From an uncultured Bacteroidales bacterium (GTDB taxonomy: Bacteria; Bacteroidota; Bacteroidia; Bacteroidales; Muribaculaceae): 58,983 nucleotides of DNA. A program made the translations under genes and the position numbers. The first letter of the stretch is position 1, and every line of letters begins with the position of its first letter. The stretch spans positions 1-58,983 of the forward strand of contig CADAAI010000017.1 of assembly GCA_902785925.1 (NCBI GenBank), in the 5' to 3' direction. Below are positions 25,194 through 34,360 of the stretch, in pieces. The notes beneath the pieces were generated by a model that was not told the origin of the DNA, did not search any database, and saw only the letters and a list, made by a program, of their open reading frames with translations.

Positions 25194-25706
25194 ATGAACA
25201 TCAAGCGCATTCTCACGTTAGCAGTTATAGTGGCACCGCTGGCAATGATGGCACAAATGAAGATTGCCACCGTCAACGTAAATGATGTGTTTAACTCGTT
25301 GCCCGAAACCAAAGAAGCCCAGACCACACTCGAGACGCTATCAAAGCAACTAAAGGCAGAATATGAGTTCATGCTCACTGAGTTCAACAAGAAATATGCT
25401 ACCTATCAAGCAATGGCAAGCGATGTAAATGTACCAACCACCATCAAAGACCGCCGAGTACAGGAGATTCAAGATGGTGACCGCCAACTCAACCAATTTC
25501 TTGAAACCAGCAAAGTCACACTAGAGGAACGCCGGCAAGCACTCGAGAGTCCCATAAGAAACAAAATACAAGCTGCGATTAAACAACTAGGCGATTCCGA
25601 AGGATATACATACATCATAGACACATCGACAACACCTGTTGTCTATAGCGGAGCCAGTGCCGTAGACCTAACCAAGCAAATAAAGAAAATGCTTGGAGCA
25701 GAATGA
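25194..25706 (+). CDS. OmpH/Skp-family periplasmic chaperone (first copy)
   Basis: The 170-residue protein has a signal peptide (MNIKRILTLAVIVAPLAMMAQ) and a mature part that starts MKIATVNVNDVFNSLPET, the OmpH/Skp signature, then two long helices (about residues 45-115) that form the prongs, and a C-terminal strand. Skp chaperones carry unfolded outer-membrane proteins to BamA. Two more copies lie 1.2-2.2 kb downstream on the other strand next to bamA. This one is at the end of the parB unit, just before a strong terminator. Confidence 0.88.
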   Translation: MNIKRILTLAVIVAPLAMMAQMKIATVNVNDVFNSLPETKEAQTTLETLSKQLKAEYEFMLTEFNKKYATYQAMASDVNVPTTIKDRRVQEIQDGDRQLNQFLETSKVTLEERRQALESPIRNKIQAAIKQLGDSEGYTYIIDTSTTPVVYSGASAVDLTKQIKKMLGAE

Positions 25707-25713
25707 TAAGACC

Positions 25714-25747
25714 AAGCGGTCCTAGCCTCATGTGGCTGGGGCCGCTT
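25714..25747 (+). terminator. terminator of the parB-ompH unit
   Basis: AAGCGGTCCTAGCC (25714-25727) pairs over 14 positions, two of them G-U, with GGCTGGGGCCGCTT (25734-25747) around a 6-base loop, and TATTTTA follows. It covers the first codons of the frame that opens at 25703, and therefore argues for the later vsr start. Confidence 0.9.
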
Positions 25748-25768
25748 TATTTTAAACCGCAACCTTCA

Positions 25769-26266
25769 ATGGCCGACAAAATGACACCCGAGCAGCGACA
25801 TCGCTGCATGAGCCACATCAAGGGCAAAGACACGAAGCCTGAGCTCATCGTGAGGCGATGGCTGTGGCGACAGGGCTACCGTTACCGCATAAACGTGACC
25901 ACAATGCCCGGCAAGCCCGACATTGTGCTGCCGCGTTACAGTACGGTGATATTTGTGAACGGCTGCTTTTGGCATGTCCATGAGGGATGCGATAAATACA
26001 AGGTACCGCTAACTAACTCAGATTTTTGGAATTCAAAGTTCAAGCGTAACCGTGAGCGTGATGAACGAAACTACAAGGTGCTGCACAATATGGGCTGGTT
26101 TGTGCTCGTCGTGTGGGAATGTCAGCTCGACAAGCCTACTCGTCGCGACACACTACTAGCACTCTCGCGCCGACTTAGCCAAATCTACCTAGAAACGCAC
26201 AACGTCAACCTCAACACACCCTACCCCACCCGCGATGATGAAATAGCGAAAGCTGCAGAACCTTAA
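25769..26266 (+). CDS. vsr: Vsr very-short-patch mismatch endonuclease (orphan)
   Basis: Vsr nicks DNA at T:G mismatches that arise from 5-methylcytosine deamination. The 165-residue protein matches the family throughout: MTPEQRHRCMSHIKGKDTKPE, Glu25, Asp51 in MPGKPDIVLP, GCFWH.H.GC with His69 and His71, and the C-terminal NMGWFVLVVWEC. Using E. coli numbering (from memory), position 64 is Asn rather than His. Starting at 25769 avoids the terminator at 25714-25747; an ATG at 25703 would add 22 residues encoded by the hairpin. No dcm-like cytosine methylase is in the window. A promoter is not obvious, so readthrough may drive it. Confidence 0.92.
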   Translation: MADKMTPEQRHRCMSHIKGKDTKPELIVRRWLWRQGYRYRINVTTMPGKPDIVLPRYSTVIFVNGCFWHVHEGCDKYKVPLTNSDFWNSKFKRNRERDERNYKVLHNMGWFVLVVWECQLDKPTRRDTLLALSRRLSQIYLETHNVNLNTPYPTRDDEIAKAAEP

Positions 26267-26271
26267 TCAAC

Positions 26272-26334
26272 ACATAATTCATAATGCACAATTAGGCTGC
26301 GCTGCGATAATGACCAATGCATAATGGATGTACA
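26272..26334. repeat. dispersed repeat between vsr and ompH
   Basis: ACATAATTCATAATGCACAA followed by GGCTGCGC and AATGCATAATGG. This is the reverse orientation of the 'attgtgcatta' family seen at 2510, 3949 and 17394. Confidence 0.6.
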
Positions 26335-26364
26335 CCTTGATTTCAACAGAATTAAGAAAAAGCA

Positions 26365-26393
26365 AGCAGCTTGAGGCATTGCCCCAAGCTGCT
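26365..26393 (-). terminator. terminator of the bamA-ompH operon
   Basis: AGCAGCTTG (26365-26373) pairs with CAAGCTGCT (26385-26393). On the reverse strand it is followed by TTGCTTTTTCTT. It lies 30 bases beyond the stop of the last ompH copy. Confidence 0.85.
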
Positions 26394-26422
26394 GTTTATA
26401 TTAATGTGTAATAACTTCTAAA

Positions 26423-26926
26423 TTACTTAATGCCGAGTTTTGCCTTCACCTTGGCCGAAACATCCTCGATGTTGTTGCCACGATAGAGAAGGGTGTTGGC
26501 ATCAAGAATACCAGCATATCCACCTTCGGCACCTACAGCCTGAATGGCATTAACGAGCTTCTGCTGAATTGGAGCCAGAAGAGTCTCTTGTTGCTGCTGA
26601 ATATCTTTCTGTGCTTGCTGCATAAAGTTCTGATAACGAGTGTAGAGATCCTCAAATTCCTTCTGCTTAGCCTCAAGGGTAGCTTCGGGAGCCTTGTTCT
26701 TGGCAAGTTCCTCGAGCTCACTCTGCTTCTTCTGCAGTTCTTCCTGCAAAGGCTTAGCCTGAGCCTCATATTTATCTGATACTTGCTTCAATGTGTTGTT
26801 GGCAGTAGCCACATCGGGCATCACGTTAAAGATCTCGGTTGGGTTAACTGCACCAAATTTCAGAGTCTGTGCGCTGAGGCACATGGGAGCAGCCACGAGG
26901 ACTGCGAGTAAGATTTTCTTAAACAT
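26423..26926 (-). CDS. OmpH/Skp-family chaperone (second copy)
   Basis: A 167-residue secreted chaperone (signal peptide MFKKILLAVLVAAPMCLSAQ). The mature protein begins TLKFGAVNPTEIFNVMPDV, then has Lys/Glu/Gln-rich helices (about residues 45-125) and a C-terminal strand, as in OmpH. It is the last gene of the DUF6089-uppS-bamA-ompH-ompH operon and precedes a terminator. The ATG at 26926 is chosen because the signal peptide starts there. An in-frame TTG at 26932 gives two extra residues. Confidence 0.9.
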   Translation of the reverse strand: MFKKILLAVLVAAPMCLSAQTLKFGAVNPTEIFNVMPDVATANNTLKQVSDKYEAQAKPLQEELQKKQSELEELAKNKAPEATLEAKQKEFEDLYTRYQNFMQQAQKDIQQQQETLLAPIQQKLVNAIQAVGAEGGYAGILDANTLLYRGNNIEDVSAKVKAKLGIK

Positions 26927-26966
26927 AATCAATTAATTGGTTATTTATTAAAAATAGAATATTCAT

Positions 26967-27482
26967 TTAATTAGAATAGCCGAGTTTCTCGAGCACCTGG
27001 TTGCTGATGTCGATGTTGGGCGATGCAAAGATAATGCTCTGCGATGAAGCCCTATCGAATATTACTTGCAAGCCACGCTCCTCGCTCACTTTCTTGACAG
27101 CGGCATATATGTCGTCCTGAATAGGCTTCATGAGTGACTGACGCTTCTTGAAGAGCTCGCCCTGAGGACCAAAGTACTTGTAGTTGAGCTGAGATGCCTC
27201 TTTCTCCTTGGCAACAATCTCTTCCTCTTTCTTCTTCTTTTGATCGTCGGTGAGGAAGACCATATCGCTCTGATAGTTCTTATACATAGTATCGGCAGCC
27301 TTCTTAAGCTCGTCAACCTCACGTTGCCAACGCTGCGACACTTGATTCAATTGCTCATTGGCCATCTCATAGGCCGGGATGTTCTTGAGGATATATTCCA
27401 TATCGACAAGAGCAAACTTTTGTGCACTGGCTGGAGCCATACAAGCCACCAAAGCCACTAATAATAAAGCAAACTTTTTCAT
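26967..27482 (-). CDS. OmpH/Skp-family chaperone (third copy)
   Basis: A 171-residue secreted chaperone (signal peptide MKKFALLLVALVACMAPASAQ) with the OmpH start KFALVDMEYILKNIPAYEMA and helices through about residue 125. It lies directly after bamA, as in most Bacteroidetes, and feeds it with outer-membrane proteins. The second copy follows 40 bases later. Three paralogues in one window suggest they serve different clients. Confidence 0.92.
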   Translation of the reverse strand: MKKFALLLVALVACMAPASAQKFALVDMEYILKNIPAYEMANEQLNQVSQRWQREVDELKKAADTMYKNYQSDMVFLTDDQKKKKEEEIVAKEKEASQLNYKYFGPQGELFKKRQSLMKPIQDDIYAAVKKVSEERGLQVIFDRASSQSIIFASPNIDISNQVLEKLGYSN

Positions 27483-27586
27483 ATTGTTTTCTATCTTGTT
27501 TTGTTAATATTCGCTTGTTTTGACAATTATTTAAGTAAAAAGTTTAATCGCAGTAGCATCAATAGGTTCAAGATACCTTAGCTGGT

Positions 27587-30229
27587 TTAGAACTCCTGGC
27601 CGAGGACAAAGTGGAAGTTGCTGCCACCCTTCTTGCCATAAACAGTGTCGAAACCATAGCCCCAGTCGATACCCATCATACCAATCATAGGCAGATAGAT
27701 GCGTGCACCCACACCCACCGAACGTTTGAGGTCGAATGGGTTGAACTTCTTCACGCTTGTCCAAGCGTTACCAGCCTCGGCAAAGACAAGAGGATAGATG
27801 GTAGCACTGTTAGAGAGCATCAATGGGAAGTGCAGCTCAACAACATAACGGTTGTAGGCATATCCTTCTTGACCATAAGGAGTGAATGCACCATTCTCGT
27901 AACCACGCAGAGCGATGGTCTCGGTAGCATAGGTGGTGCTTCCACTCATACCGTCACCACCAACATAGAATGTCTCAAACGGAGACTTGACGTGACGAGT
28001 CCAGTTACCGAGCAAGCCAATGTCGGCACGTGTCATGAGCACGAGAGTCCAACGTCCGTCGGGATCGGTGAGAGGAGTATAGGTCTTGGCCTGGAACTTG
28101 AGTTTCCAGTATTCAATCCAGCGATAGAGGTCTTTTTTAGAAGCCTCGGTGCTAGACTCACTGAGCGCCTTCCAGTTCTTCTTTCCGAAGAGGTTAACTG
28201 GAGGAGTGGCGTGGAACGAGAGTGTGAACGAACTACCACGACGAGTATAGAGTGGGTTATCAATACTGTTGCGTGAGAGTGTGAGTCCAAGCACAATCGA
28301 GTTGCTGACACCGTTCTTCATGTAATACATGTACTCCCAGTTCTTGAGGCTGTACCACTGATAGCTGAGGTCGGCCATGAGAGTGAAGTAGTCATCGGGC
28401 CACTTGAGTCGTTTACCAAATCCCACAGTCACACCTGCCATCTGCAGATACTTACCTGGATCGTAGGCATTCTCATAGTAGTTGCCAGTGTTACCGTAGT
28501 AGTTGTTATAACCGTTGTACATACCATTGTACATATAGTTAAGGTAGTAGTTCTGGTACTGGCTGGTGTAGAACGATGAGTTAATACCGGTAGTGCGACT
28601 ATAGAATGCCGAAACCGACAGAGTGTTGGGTCGCTTGCCACCGAACCATGGATCAACGAATGAAAGGCTATAGGCCTGATAATACTTGGCATTGGTCTGT
28701 GCACTGATTGAGAACGTCTGTCCATCGCCTTGCGGGATTATGCCCTTGTAGGATGACGGATGGAAGAGGTTCTTGATTGAGAAGTTGGTGAACTTGAGCG
28801 TTACCTTACCAATGATACCCGTCTGTCCCCAACCAGCCGATAGCTCAATCTGGTCATTGGCTTTCGACTCAAGGTTAAGGATGATATCTACAGTACCGTC
28901 CTCCTCATTGGGCTCTGGACGGATGTCCATCTTCTCGGGATCGAAGTGACCAGTCTGAGCAATCTCACGTGCCGAACGCACTAAGTCCTGCTTGCTGAAC
29001 AGCTCGCCTGGACGCACACGCAGCTCGCGGCGCACCACCTTCTCATAAAGGCGGTCGTTACCATTAATAACCACCTTGTTGATGCGTGCCTGACGTCCCT
29101 CGTAGATGCGCATCTCAAGGTCGATTGAATCGCCCTCGATGCGTGTCTCGGTAGGAATAAGCTGGAAGAAGAGGTAGCCGTTGTTCATATACATATTGGC
29201 CACCGCATCGTCATCTTCAGTTGTACGCTTATTGAGTAACTTCTGATTGTAGACGTCGCCCTTCTCAATGCCTAGCACCTCGTTAAGCACAGCAGTGGGA
29301 TAAACGGTGTTACCCACCCACGACACATTAGAGATGTAATATTTCTTACCCTCATCAATTTTGAGGTATACGTCGACTTTCTTCTCGTCGTAGGTGGCAA
29401 TACTATCCCATACGATTACCGCGTCGCGGTATCCCTTCTCGTTGTACTTGTCGATGATGCGCTGCTTATCTTCTTCGAAATCGGAGCGTACAAATTTCTT
29501 TTGGCTGAACCACTTAAGGACATTTGCGATACCGCTCTCGTTGGTCTTCTTCATAGCGCGCTTAATCTTGCTGTCGCTGAACACCTTATTGCCTTCGATA
29601 TAGATCTTGTGCACATTAATCTTCTCGTGCTTATCGACATTCACGTCGACAATAACTTCGTTCTGCTTACTCAGGTCCTCTTGCTGAACAACCTTACAAG
29701 TTGCCTTTTCAAATCCTTTAGCGGCATAGTATTTCTCGATAATCTGCTCTATGCGACTAGCAATATTTGGAGTGATTTGATTACCGATGAGGTTACCAAG
29801 TCGCTCATTGATATCCTTCTGCTCGCCCTTCGACATTCCATTGAAGTTGACCTTAGAAATGCGAGGCTGCTGCCTGAGCACAAACTCGAGCCAAGCCTTG
29901 TCGCCATAGATTTTCTCAACCTTAATCTGCACCTTGGAAAAAAGACCCTGACGCCAAAAACGCTTTGCAGCATTCTTGAGCTCATTGCCAGGAATCTCGA
30001 TGCGCTGTCCTACCGTTAGTCCCGAGTATCCTATGATGATATAGTCTTCATAGTTATCAACCCCAGACACCTTAATGCCGGCAATCTCATATTTAGATGG
30101 AGAGCCATTAAACACCAGCTTGGGGTTGAAGATAGTATCGTTAATAGTGTAGGACTCCTGAGCCATCGAAGCCGATGCACCCAAGATGAATATAGAGAGA
30201 AATAGAAGTAATTGCTTAATATATCGCAT
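27587..30229 (-). CDS. bamA: outer-membrane assembly protein BamA
   Basis: The 880-residue Omp85 protein inserts beta-barrels into the outer membrane. After a signal peptide (MRYIKQLLLFLSIFILGASA) come five POTRA domains (about residues 30-440), then a 16-strand barrel (about 470-880) with the L6 loop region and the C-terminal GQEF. The loop near residues 585-610 is rich in Asn and Tyr (YNGYNNYYGNTGNYY), a long variable surface loop. The ATG at 30229 sits 4 bases after the uppS stop; an ATG at 30247 would overlap uppS by 14 bases and place six residues before the signal peptide. Confidence 0.95.
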   Translation of the reverse strand: MRYIKQLLLFLSIFILGASASMAQESYTINDTIFNPKLVFNGSPSKYEIAGIKVSGVDNYEDYIIIGYSGLTVGQRIEIPGNELKNAAKRFWRQGLFSKVQIKVEKIYGDKAWLEFVLRQQPRISKVNFNGMSKGEQKDINERLGNLIGNQITPNIASRIEQIIEKYYAAKGFEKATCKVVQQEDLSKQNEVIVDVNVDKHEKINVHKIYIEGNKVFSDSKIKRAMKKTNESGIANVLKWFSQKKFVRSDFEEDKQRIIDKYNEKGYRDAVIVWDSIATYDEKKVDVYLKIDEGKKYYISNVSWVGNTVYPTAVLNEVLGIEKGDVYNQKLLNKRTTEDDDAVANMYMNNGYLFFQLIPTETRIEGDSIDLEMRIYEGRQARINKVVINGNDRLYEKVVRRELRVRPGELFSKQDLVRSAREIAQTGHFDPEKMDIRPEPNEEDGTVDIILNLESKANDQIELSAGWGQTGIIGKVTLKFTNFSIKNLFHPSSYKGIIPQGDGQTFSISAQTNAKYYQAYSLSFVDPWFGGKRPNTLSVSAFYSRTTGINSSFYTSQYQNYYLNYMYNGMYNGYNNYYGNTGNYYENAYDPGKYLQMAGVTVGFGKRLKWPDDYFTLMADLSYQWYSLKNWEYMYYMKNGVSNSIVLGLTLSRNSIDNPLYTRRGSSFTLSFHATPPVNLFGKKNWKALSESSTEASKKDLYRWIEYWKLKFQAKTYTPLTDPDGRWTLVLMTRADIGLLGNWTRHVKSPFETFYVGGDGMSGSTTYATETIALRGYENGAFTPYGQEGYAYNRYVVELHFPLMLSNSATIYPLVFAEAGNAWTSVKKFNPFDLKRSVGVGARIYLPMIGMMGIDWGYGFDTVYGKKGGSNFHFVLGQEF

Positions 30230-30233
30230 AGTG

Positions 30234-30989
30234 TCAAATTTGATCATTTTCGGTTAGTTGTTCACTGGTCTTCCCAAAGCGACGCTCACGCTGCTGGTAG
30301 TTAACAATAGCTTCGCAAAAGTCCTCCTTGGTAAAGTCGGGCCAGAACTTGGGTGTGAAATATAACTCACTGTAAGCAATCTGCCACAAAAGGAAGTTAC
30401 TGATGCGCTCATCGCCCGCTGTGCGGATGAGCAGGTCGGGGTCGGGCATATTGCGAGTGGACATCGCCTGCGCTACCATCTCATCGTTGATGTCGGCAGG
30501 ATCGAGCTTGCCTTCAGCAGCCTTTTGTGCCAAAGTGCGGCATGCTTCCACAATCTCCCATCGTGAAGAGTAGCTCAATGCGAGGCACAACACCAGTCCT
30601 GTGCAATGAGAAGTGTCGCTCATGCATTTTCTCAGTCGCTCACGAGCAAACTCAGGCATACGGTCAATGTCGCCAATGGTAGTAAGGCGAACATTGTTCT
30701 TGATTAAGTCGGGAGTTTGCTGCTCTATAGCCACAACCACGAGGTTCATCAAGGCGTCGACCTCGTCCTTTGGCCGGTTCCAGTTCTCGGTCGAGAAAGT
30801 GTAGAGGGTAAGGTAACCGATGCCTAGTTCACTAGCAATCTCGGTTATTTGGCGCACGGTGGTCACTCCATTTTCATGCCCTATCGAACGCATGAACCCG
30901 TGCTGTTTAGCCCATCGTCCATTACCATCCATGATGATGGCTATGTGACGCGGCAGCCTTTCCCTATCTATTTTCTCAATCCAAGCCAT
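30234..30989 (-). CDS. uppS: undecaprenyl diphosphate synthase
   Basis: The enzyme adds eight isoprenyl units to farnesyl diphosphate to form the C55 carrier for peptidoglycan and surface glycan synthesis. The 251-residue length is normal. The substrate motif [14 protein letters not shown] (Asp21) and [15 protein letters not shown] are present, as is [17 protein letters not shown] near the C-terminus. It lies in the DUF6089-uppS-bamA-ompH gene order that is common in Bacteroidetes, and bamA starts 4 bases past its stop. Confidence 0.97.
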   Translation of the reverse strand: MAWIEKIDRERLPRHIAIIMDGNGRWAKQHGFMRSIGHENGVTTVRQITEIASELGIGYLTLYTFSTENWNRPKDEVDALMNLVVVAIEQQTPDLIKNNVRLTTIGDIDRMPEFARERLRKCMSDTSHCTGLVLCLALSYSSRWEIVEACRTLAQKAAEGKLDPADINDEMVAQAMSTRNMPDPDLLIRTAGDERISNFLLWQIAYSELYFTPKFWPDFTKEDFCEAIVNYQQRERRFGKTSEQLTENDQI

Positions 30990-31008
30990 GTTATATTGAT
31001 ATTTAATT

Positions 31009-31677
31009 TTATTCTACATAGTGACATTTCACGCAGCGCTTGCTGAACTCATAGGTCAACGTGAACATCGCAACCGAGTACCAATCGGTGTTCTTGGCAA
31101 AGCCGTGGTTAAAGCCATAAAAGTCGGTCATACCATCAATTCTGTCACTGAATGCCTTGCGCATTGTAAACTCAAATCCCAGATTAAGGCGACTCTTTAA
31201 GCGAAATTTCACACCAGCACCAAGAGGCAACACTGCACCCAGATAGGCCTTTCCTCCTGTAAATGCCACTTCCATGCCCAGTCCAGCGACCATATAGGGT
31301 GTGATGCGCTTGTAATTCTTGTATCTAGCACCCTCGCCAAAGTGGAAGAAGTTGAACTCCACCTGACCACCAAGGTCAATCAAGTGCGACGAGAACTTAT
31401 TATTAGCCTCATATGGAAAATGAGACTCAATGTTCTTGCTGTCGCCTGCGAGCCCCACATATAGCAGATTGCCCTTAAATGCCCAACGAGTGTTCAGGTT
31501 GTAGCGGAAAATGCCACCACCTGCCAAACGCGGCATCTTATACATGTTGGCAGTGTTCACATCGCCCAGATAACCAGTAATGCCAATAGCCGGACCCACC
31601 TCAAAACGGTATTCCTGGCCCGAAGCACCCACTGCGGCTGCGAACATCAACATCAATATTGCGAATTTCTTCATCAT
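31009..31677 (-). CDS. DUF6089-like outer-membrane beta-barrel protein
   Basis: A 222-residue protein with a signal peptide ([20 protein letters not shown]) and a mature part that looks like a small outer-membrane barrel: [67 protein letters not shown] and [12 protein letters not shown] as alternating strands. The position just before uppS and bamA and the family traits match DUF6089. The function is unknown. The C-terminus, [11 protein letters not shown], has two Cys after the last strand. Confidence 0.85.
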   Translation of the reverse strand: MMKKFAILMLMFAAAVGASGQEYRFEVGPAIGITGYLGDVNTANMYKMPRLAGGGIFRYNLNTRWAFKGNLLYVGLAGDSKNIESHFPYEANNKFSSHLIDLGGQVEFNFFHFGEGARYKNYKRITPYMVAGLGMEVAFTGGKAYLGAVLPLGAGVKFRLKSRLNLGFEFTMRKAFSDRIDGMTDFYGFNHGFAKNTDWYSVAMFTLTYEFSKRCVKCHYVE

Positions 31678-31784
31678 CGTTCTAAAATCAAGAGATTGAT
31701 AATATTAAAGAAAACGCATTGACAGTGCCAAAAAGTATATTTCAAAAGAGCAACTCGTCATTTATTAATCTTTTTTAGTGCTAT

Positions 31785-33272
31785 TTAGAACACTGGTTTA
31801 AAGGTCAATCCCGAGAGCACACCCTCCCAAACACTATTGAGAGGCAAGCCATTGCTGCCATAACCACCAAAGAGGTAGATGAAGGGGCACTCCCACTCGG
31901 TGGCAGGAGTCACATGACCGGGATTGTAGGACATTAGAGTAGAGGCATTGCAGGTGTGAACGTAGGCATAAACCTGTGCCCCATAGAACGCTGGCATATG
32001 GTCAGGCATTTGGATGCTGAGCTCACCCACACTCCAGTTGATACCCTGGTTGCGTGAGACATAGCTTGTGGTGTTGAGAGTGCCATCACTAAGCCTGCCA
32101 CCCATGACCATCCATGTCACCCTCTTGTCGTAGGTTGCACCAGAAGAGCGCTTCACAAAAGTATAGTAAGGAAACAGCACCGCATCGCGCATCTCGGGTA
32201 ATATAGCGTCGTTATTGATAGGTGCCCAATTATATCCGTCATAACCCCACACCAGATTGATGAAATTGCCATCGGAGCGCACACCGCCCATCATCATCGC
32301 CTGCTGCATAGACGTCCATTCATTGCTTGCCATCACCATAGGACTCATGCCCTCTACAGGGAAATTAACAGGAACCTTAGCACCCACCTCAGCATTTCCA
32401 TCAGCAAATTCGACATGGTAGAAATCGCCACCTTCTTGCACAACACCAAGGACTCTGTTCTCATAAGTTCCTATCAATGAATGCCAAGCCAAACCGCAAT
32501 CGGTCCAGTGGGCACCCATATCGTCACTCTTGAAGAGTTGTCCGTTGATATCGAGCATGAAAAGCTCATTATCTGTTGCCACAAAGCTATTGACTTGAGG
32601 AATGAATGGCAGCGAGAGCTCGGTACGGCTCCATTCTTCAGAATGTGGATCCTCGCTCTGACTTAGGATGTAATCGCCATTGTCGTCAATAAGGCACAAG
32701 AATTTTTCACCCTGTGTCACGGTCTTAGATGCTATGAGATTGTACTCGAGATTTGGCAGGTCACGACGCCCACTAAGATTCCACATGATTGTGTCGACAT
32801 CCTGCTTGTGGACATTGACCTTCACCTTATAATCACGCACATGCAGTCTGTCGCCCGAGGTGATACGCAGCGTCACGTCGCCGGTGAAGTCGATTGAGTC
32901 GCTCTTCGACGTGTTGTAGGTGATTGTGGTGTCACCAAGCAGCTGGCCATTCTTAATAATAAACTCCTTGGAAGCAACACTGCTTGCACATGTCAAATCG
33001 ACCAATAGAGCATTGATGCGCGTGCCTCGTGGCAGCGAGTCGGCATTATAGATAACCCCGCGATCTTGATCGATAGTGAATTTCACCGAGTCGAGATGGG
33101 CCATAATCTTAGTATTGGCCTTGAATGAGAATGCAGAAACCAGCGTGCTAGTTGTAGTGTAGACATCATAGTCATTGCTGGTTGTAGGAGTATCGTCTTT
33201 CTTGTTGCAAGACATTAGGCTCATAGCCAACGCCATAGCCACAGTCAGACATATAGTTAAATATTTTTTCAT
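31785..33272 (-). CDS. DUF6242-like surface lipoprotein
   Basis: A 495-residue lipoprotein; the signal (MKKYLTICLTVAMALAMSLM) ends in the lipobox MSCN, with Cys22 as the lipidation site. Residues about 40-160 form a beta-sandwich with repeated short strands (DSIDFTGDVTLRITSGD). The C-terminal part (about 175-490) is built of blades with Trp and Asp-rich turns (AHWTDCGLAWHS, GINWSVGEL), which suggests a beta-propeller. The layout matches DUF6242 proteins of gut Bacteroidales. It probably sits on the outer-membrane surface. Its ligand is unknown. Confidence 0.7.
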   Translation of the reverse strand: MKKYLTICLTVAMALAMSLMSCNKKDDTPTTSNDYDVYTTTSTLVSAFSFKANTKIMAHLDSVKFTIDQDRGVIYNADSLPRGTRINALLVDLTCASSVASKEFIIKNGQLLGDTTITYNTSKSDSIDFTGDVTLRITSGDRLHVRDYKVKVNVHKQDVDTIMWNLSGRRDLPNLEYNLIASKTVTQGEKFLCLIDDNGDYILSQSEDPHSEEWSRTELSLPFIPQVNSFVATDNELFMLDINGQLFKSDDMGAHWTDCGLAWHSLIGTYENRVLGVVQEGGDFYHVEFADGNAEVGAKVPVNFPVEGMSPMVMASNEWTSMQQAMMMGGVRSDGNFINLVWGYDGYNWAPINNDAILPEMRDAVLFPYYTFVKRSSGATYDKRVTWMVMGGRLSDGTLNTTSYVSRNQGINWSVGELSIQMPDHMPAFYGAQVYAYVHTCNASTLMSYNPGHVTPATEWECPFIYLFGGYGSNGLPLNSVWEGVLSGLTFKPVF

Positions 33273-33529
33273 TTTCTTTTTTTAAAAACAACTTGCAAAG
33301 TTACAACAAAAAATGCAAAAAGCAGGGCATAAATCGGTCAATAAAAACCTATCAAACTAGAAAATGCCCAATTTCACGGTGTAAAATTAATATTAATACA
33401 TTAATGAACATATACTAATTAAGATATTAAAAGGCAAAATCTCGTTTTTTACACCTTTTTAACGCACCAAACAATAATTGCATCTAAAACTTTTCATCGT
33501 TTTTATATTGAAACATTAATAAAACTCAC

Positions 33530-33537
33530 TACCTTTG
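33530..33537 (+). promoter_or_regulatory. promoter of the GYF-TPM cassette
   Basis: TTG (33508-33510), a 19-base gap and TACCTTTG (33530-33537). The first GYF ATG is 21 bases later. The rest of the 33273-33558 gap is AT-rich with no gene. Confidence 0.6.
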
Positions 33538-33558
33538 TAAAATAATAAAACACAACTC

Positions 33559-34347
33559 ATGGATTACTACATTTCAAAAAACGACGGCAAATATATTGGT
33601 CCCTTTAAGAAAGACCAGCTTATTGCCAACGGGTTAGATCTGGATGACCTGGTTTGGAGACAAGGACTCTCCGGCTGGACACCTGCCAATCAATTGCCTG
33701 AGCTAAGTGACATCATAGGCGACGTGCCCCCACCCATGGAAATCACCTTGGGACCAGAAAGAGCACAACAACCGCTTGTGCAGCCGGTTCAACAAACCAC
33801 GCAACAGAGCTATGGCACCACCGCCAAAATCAAGACGCAATTAGAGCAGCTCAACAATGAAAAAGAAGAGCTGAAGAAACTGCTCGAACAAAAGAAAACT
33901 GAAGGAAACAAAAAACTTGCTGCTGCTCGTACTCAACGCAAAGCCGAAATTACAGAAAAGAAAAAACAAGAGGAGAAAGTAGCCAAGAAAGAGCTAGCAA
34001 AAGCTAAAAAGAAAACAAAATATGACCACCCGGTTGCCGACTGGCGCAATGAGTCGATATGGTTGCTGGCGTTTGTCATTATCCATGCATTAATAGAGTT
34101 TTGTAGCGACAATCCAAGCCACACCTATCTCTGCCTTGATGCCATCGGCGCTGCGCTGAGCATCACAGGCATCATCATAGGCGTGATGATCAGGAAACTC
34201 AACAAGATTTCTTACAAGAAAGACAGCCAGTCACGCCTTAAGGCTGAGAAACTCAGCTACTTTAATGGACTCTTTGTGAGCGCCATAGCCGCCATCGGCT
34301 TCCTGATCGTCTTTGTTCAATCGGCTCATTATATTTACGTAAGCTAA
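33559..34347 (+). CDS. GYF_2-domain membrane protein (first copy)
   Basis: A 262-residue protein that opens with a GYF_2 (DUF4339) domain: MDYYISKNDGKYIGPFKKDQ, then LVWRQGLSGWTPANQL. A Pro/Gln-rich linker (about 55-90) leads to a Lys/Glu coiled coil (about 95-155) and three membrane segments (about 173-190, 194-215 and 237-258). GYF_2 domains bind proline-rich peptides or act as interaction modules. There is no signal peptide, so the GYF end probably faces the cytosol. It is the first of three genes that share domains; TPM follows 13 bases later. Confidence 0.8.
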   Translation: MDYYISKNDGKYIGPFKKDQLIANGLDLDDLVWRQGLSGWTPANQLPELSDIIGDVPPPMEITLGPERAQQPLVQPVQQTTQQSYGTTAKIKTQLEQLNNEKEELKKLLEQKKTEGNKKLAAARTQRKAEITEKKKQEEKVAKKELAKAKKKTKYDHPVADWRNESIWLLAFVIIHALIEFCSDNPSHTYLCLDAIGAALSITGIIIGVMIRKLNKISYKKDSQSRLKAEKLSYFNGLFVSAIAAIGFLIVFVQSAHYIYVS

Positions 34348-34360
34348 CCCTTATCGCTCT

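Noticed and set aside
27611..28276. Forward frame of 221 codons inside bamA
   Set aside because: Antisense of the barrel-coding region of bamA; reads as low-information sequence.
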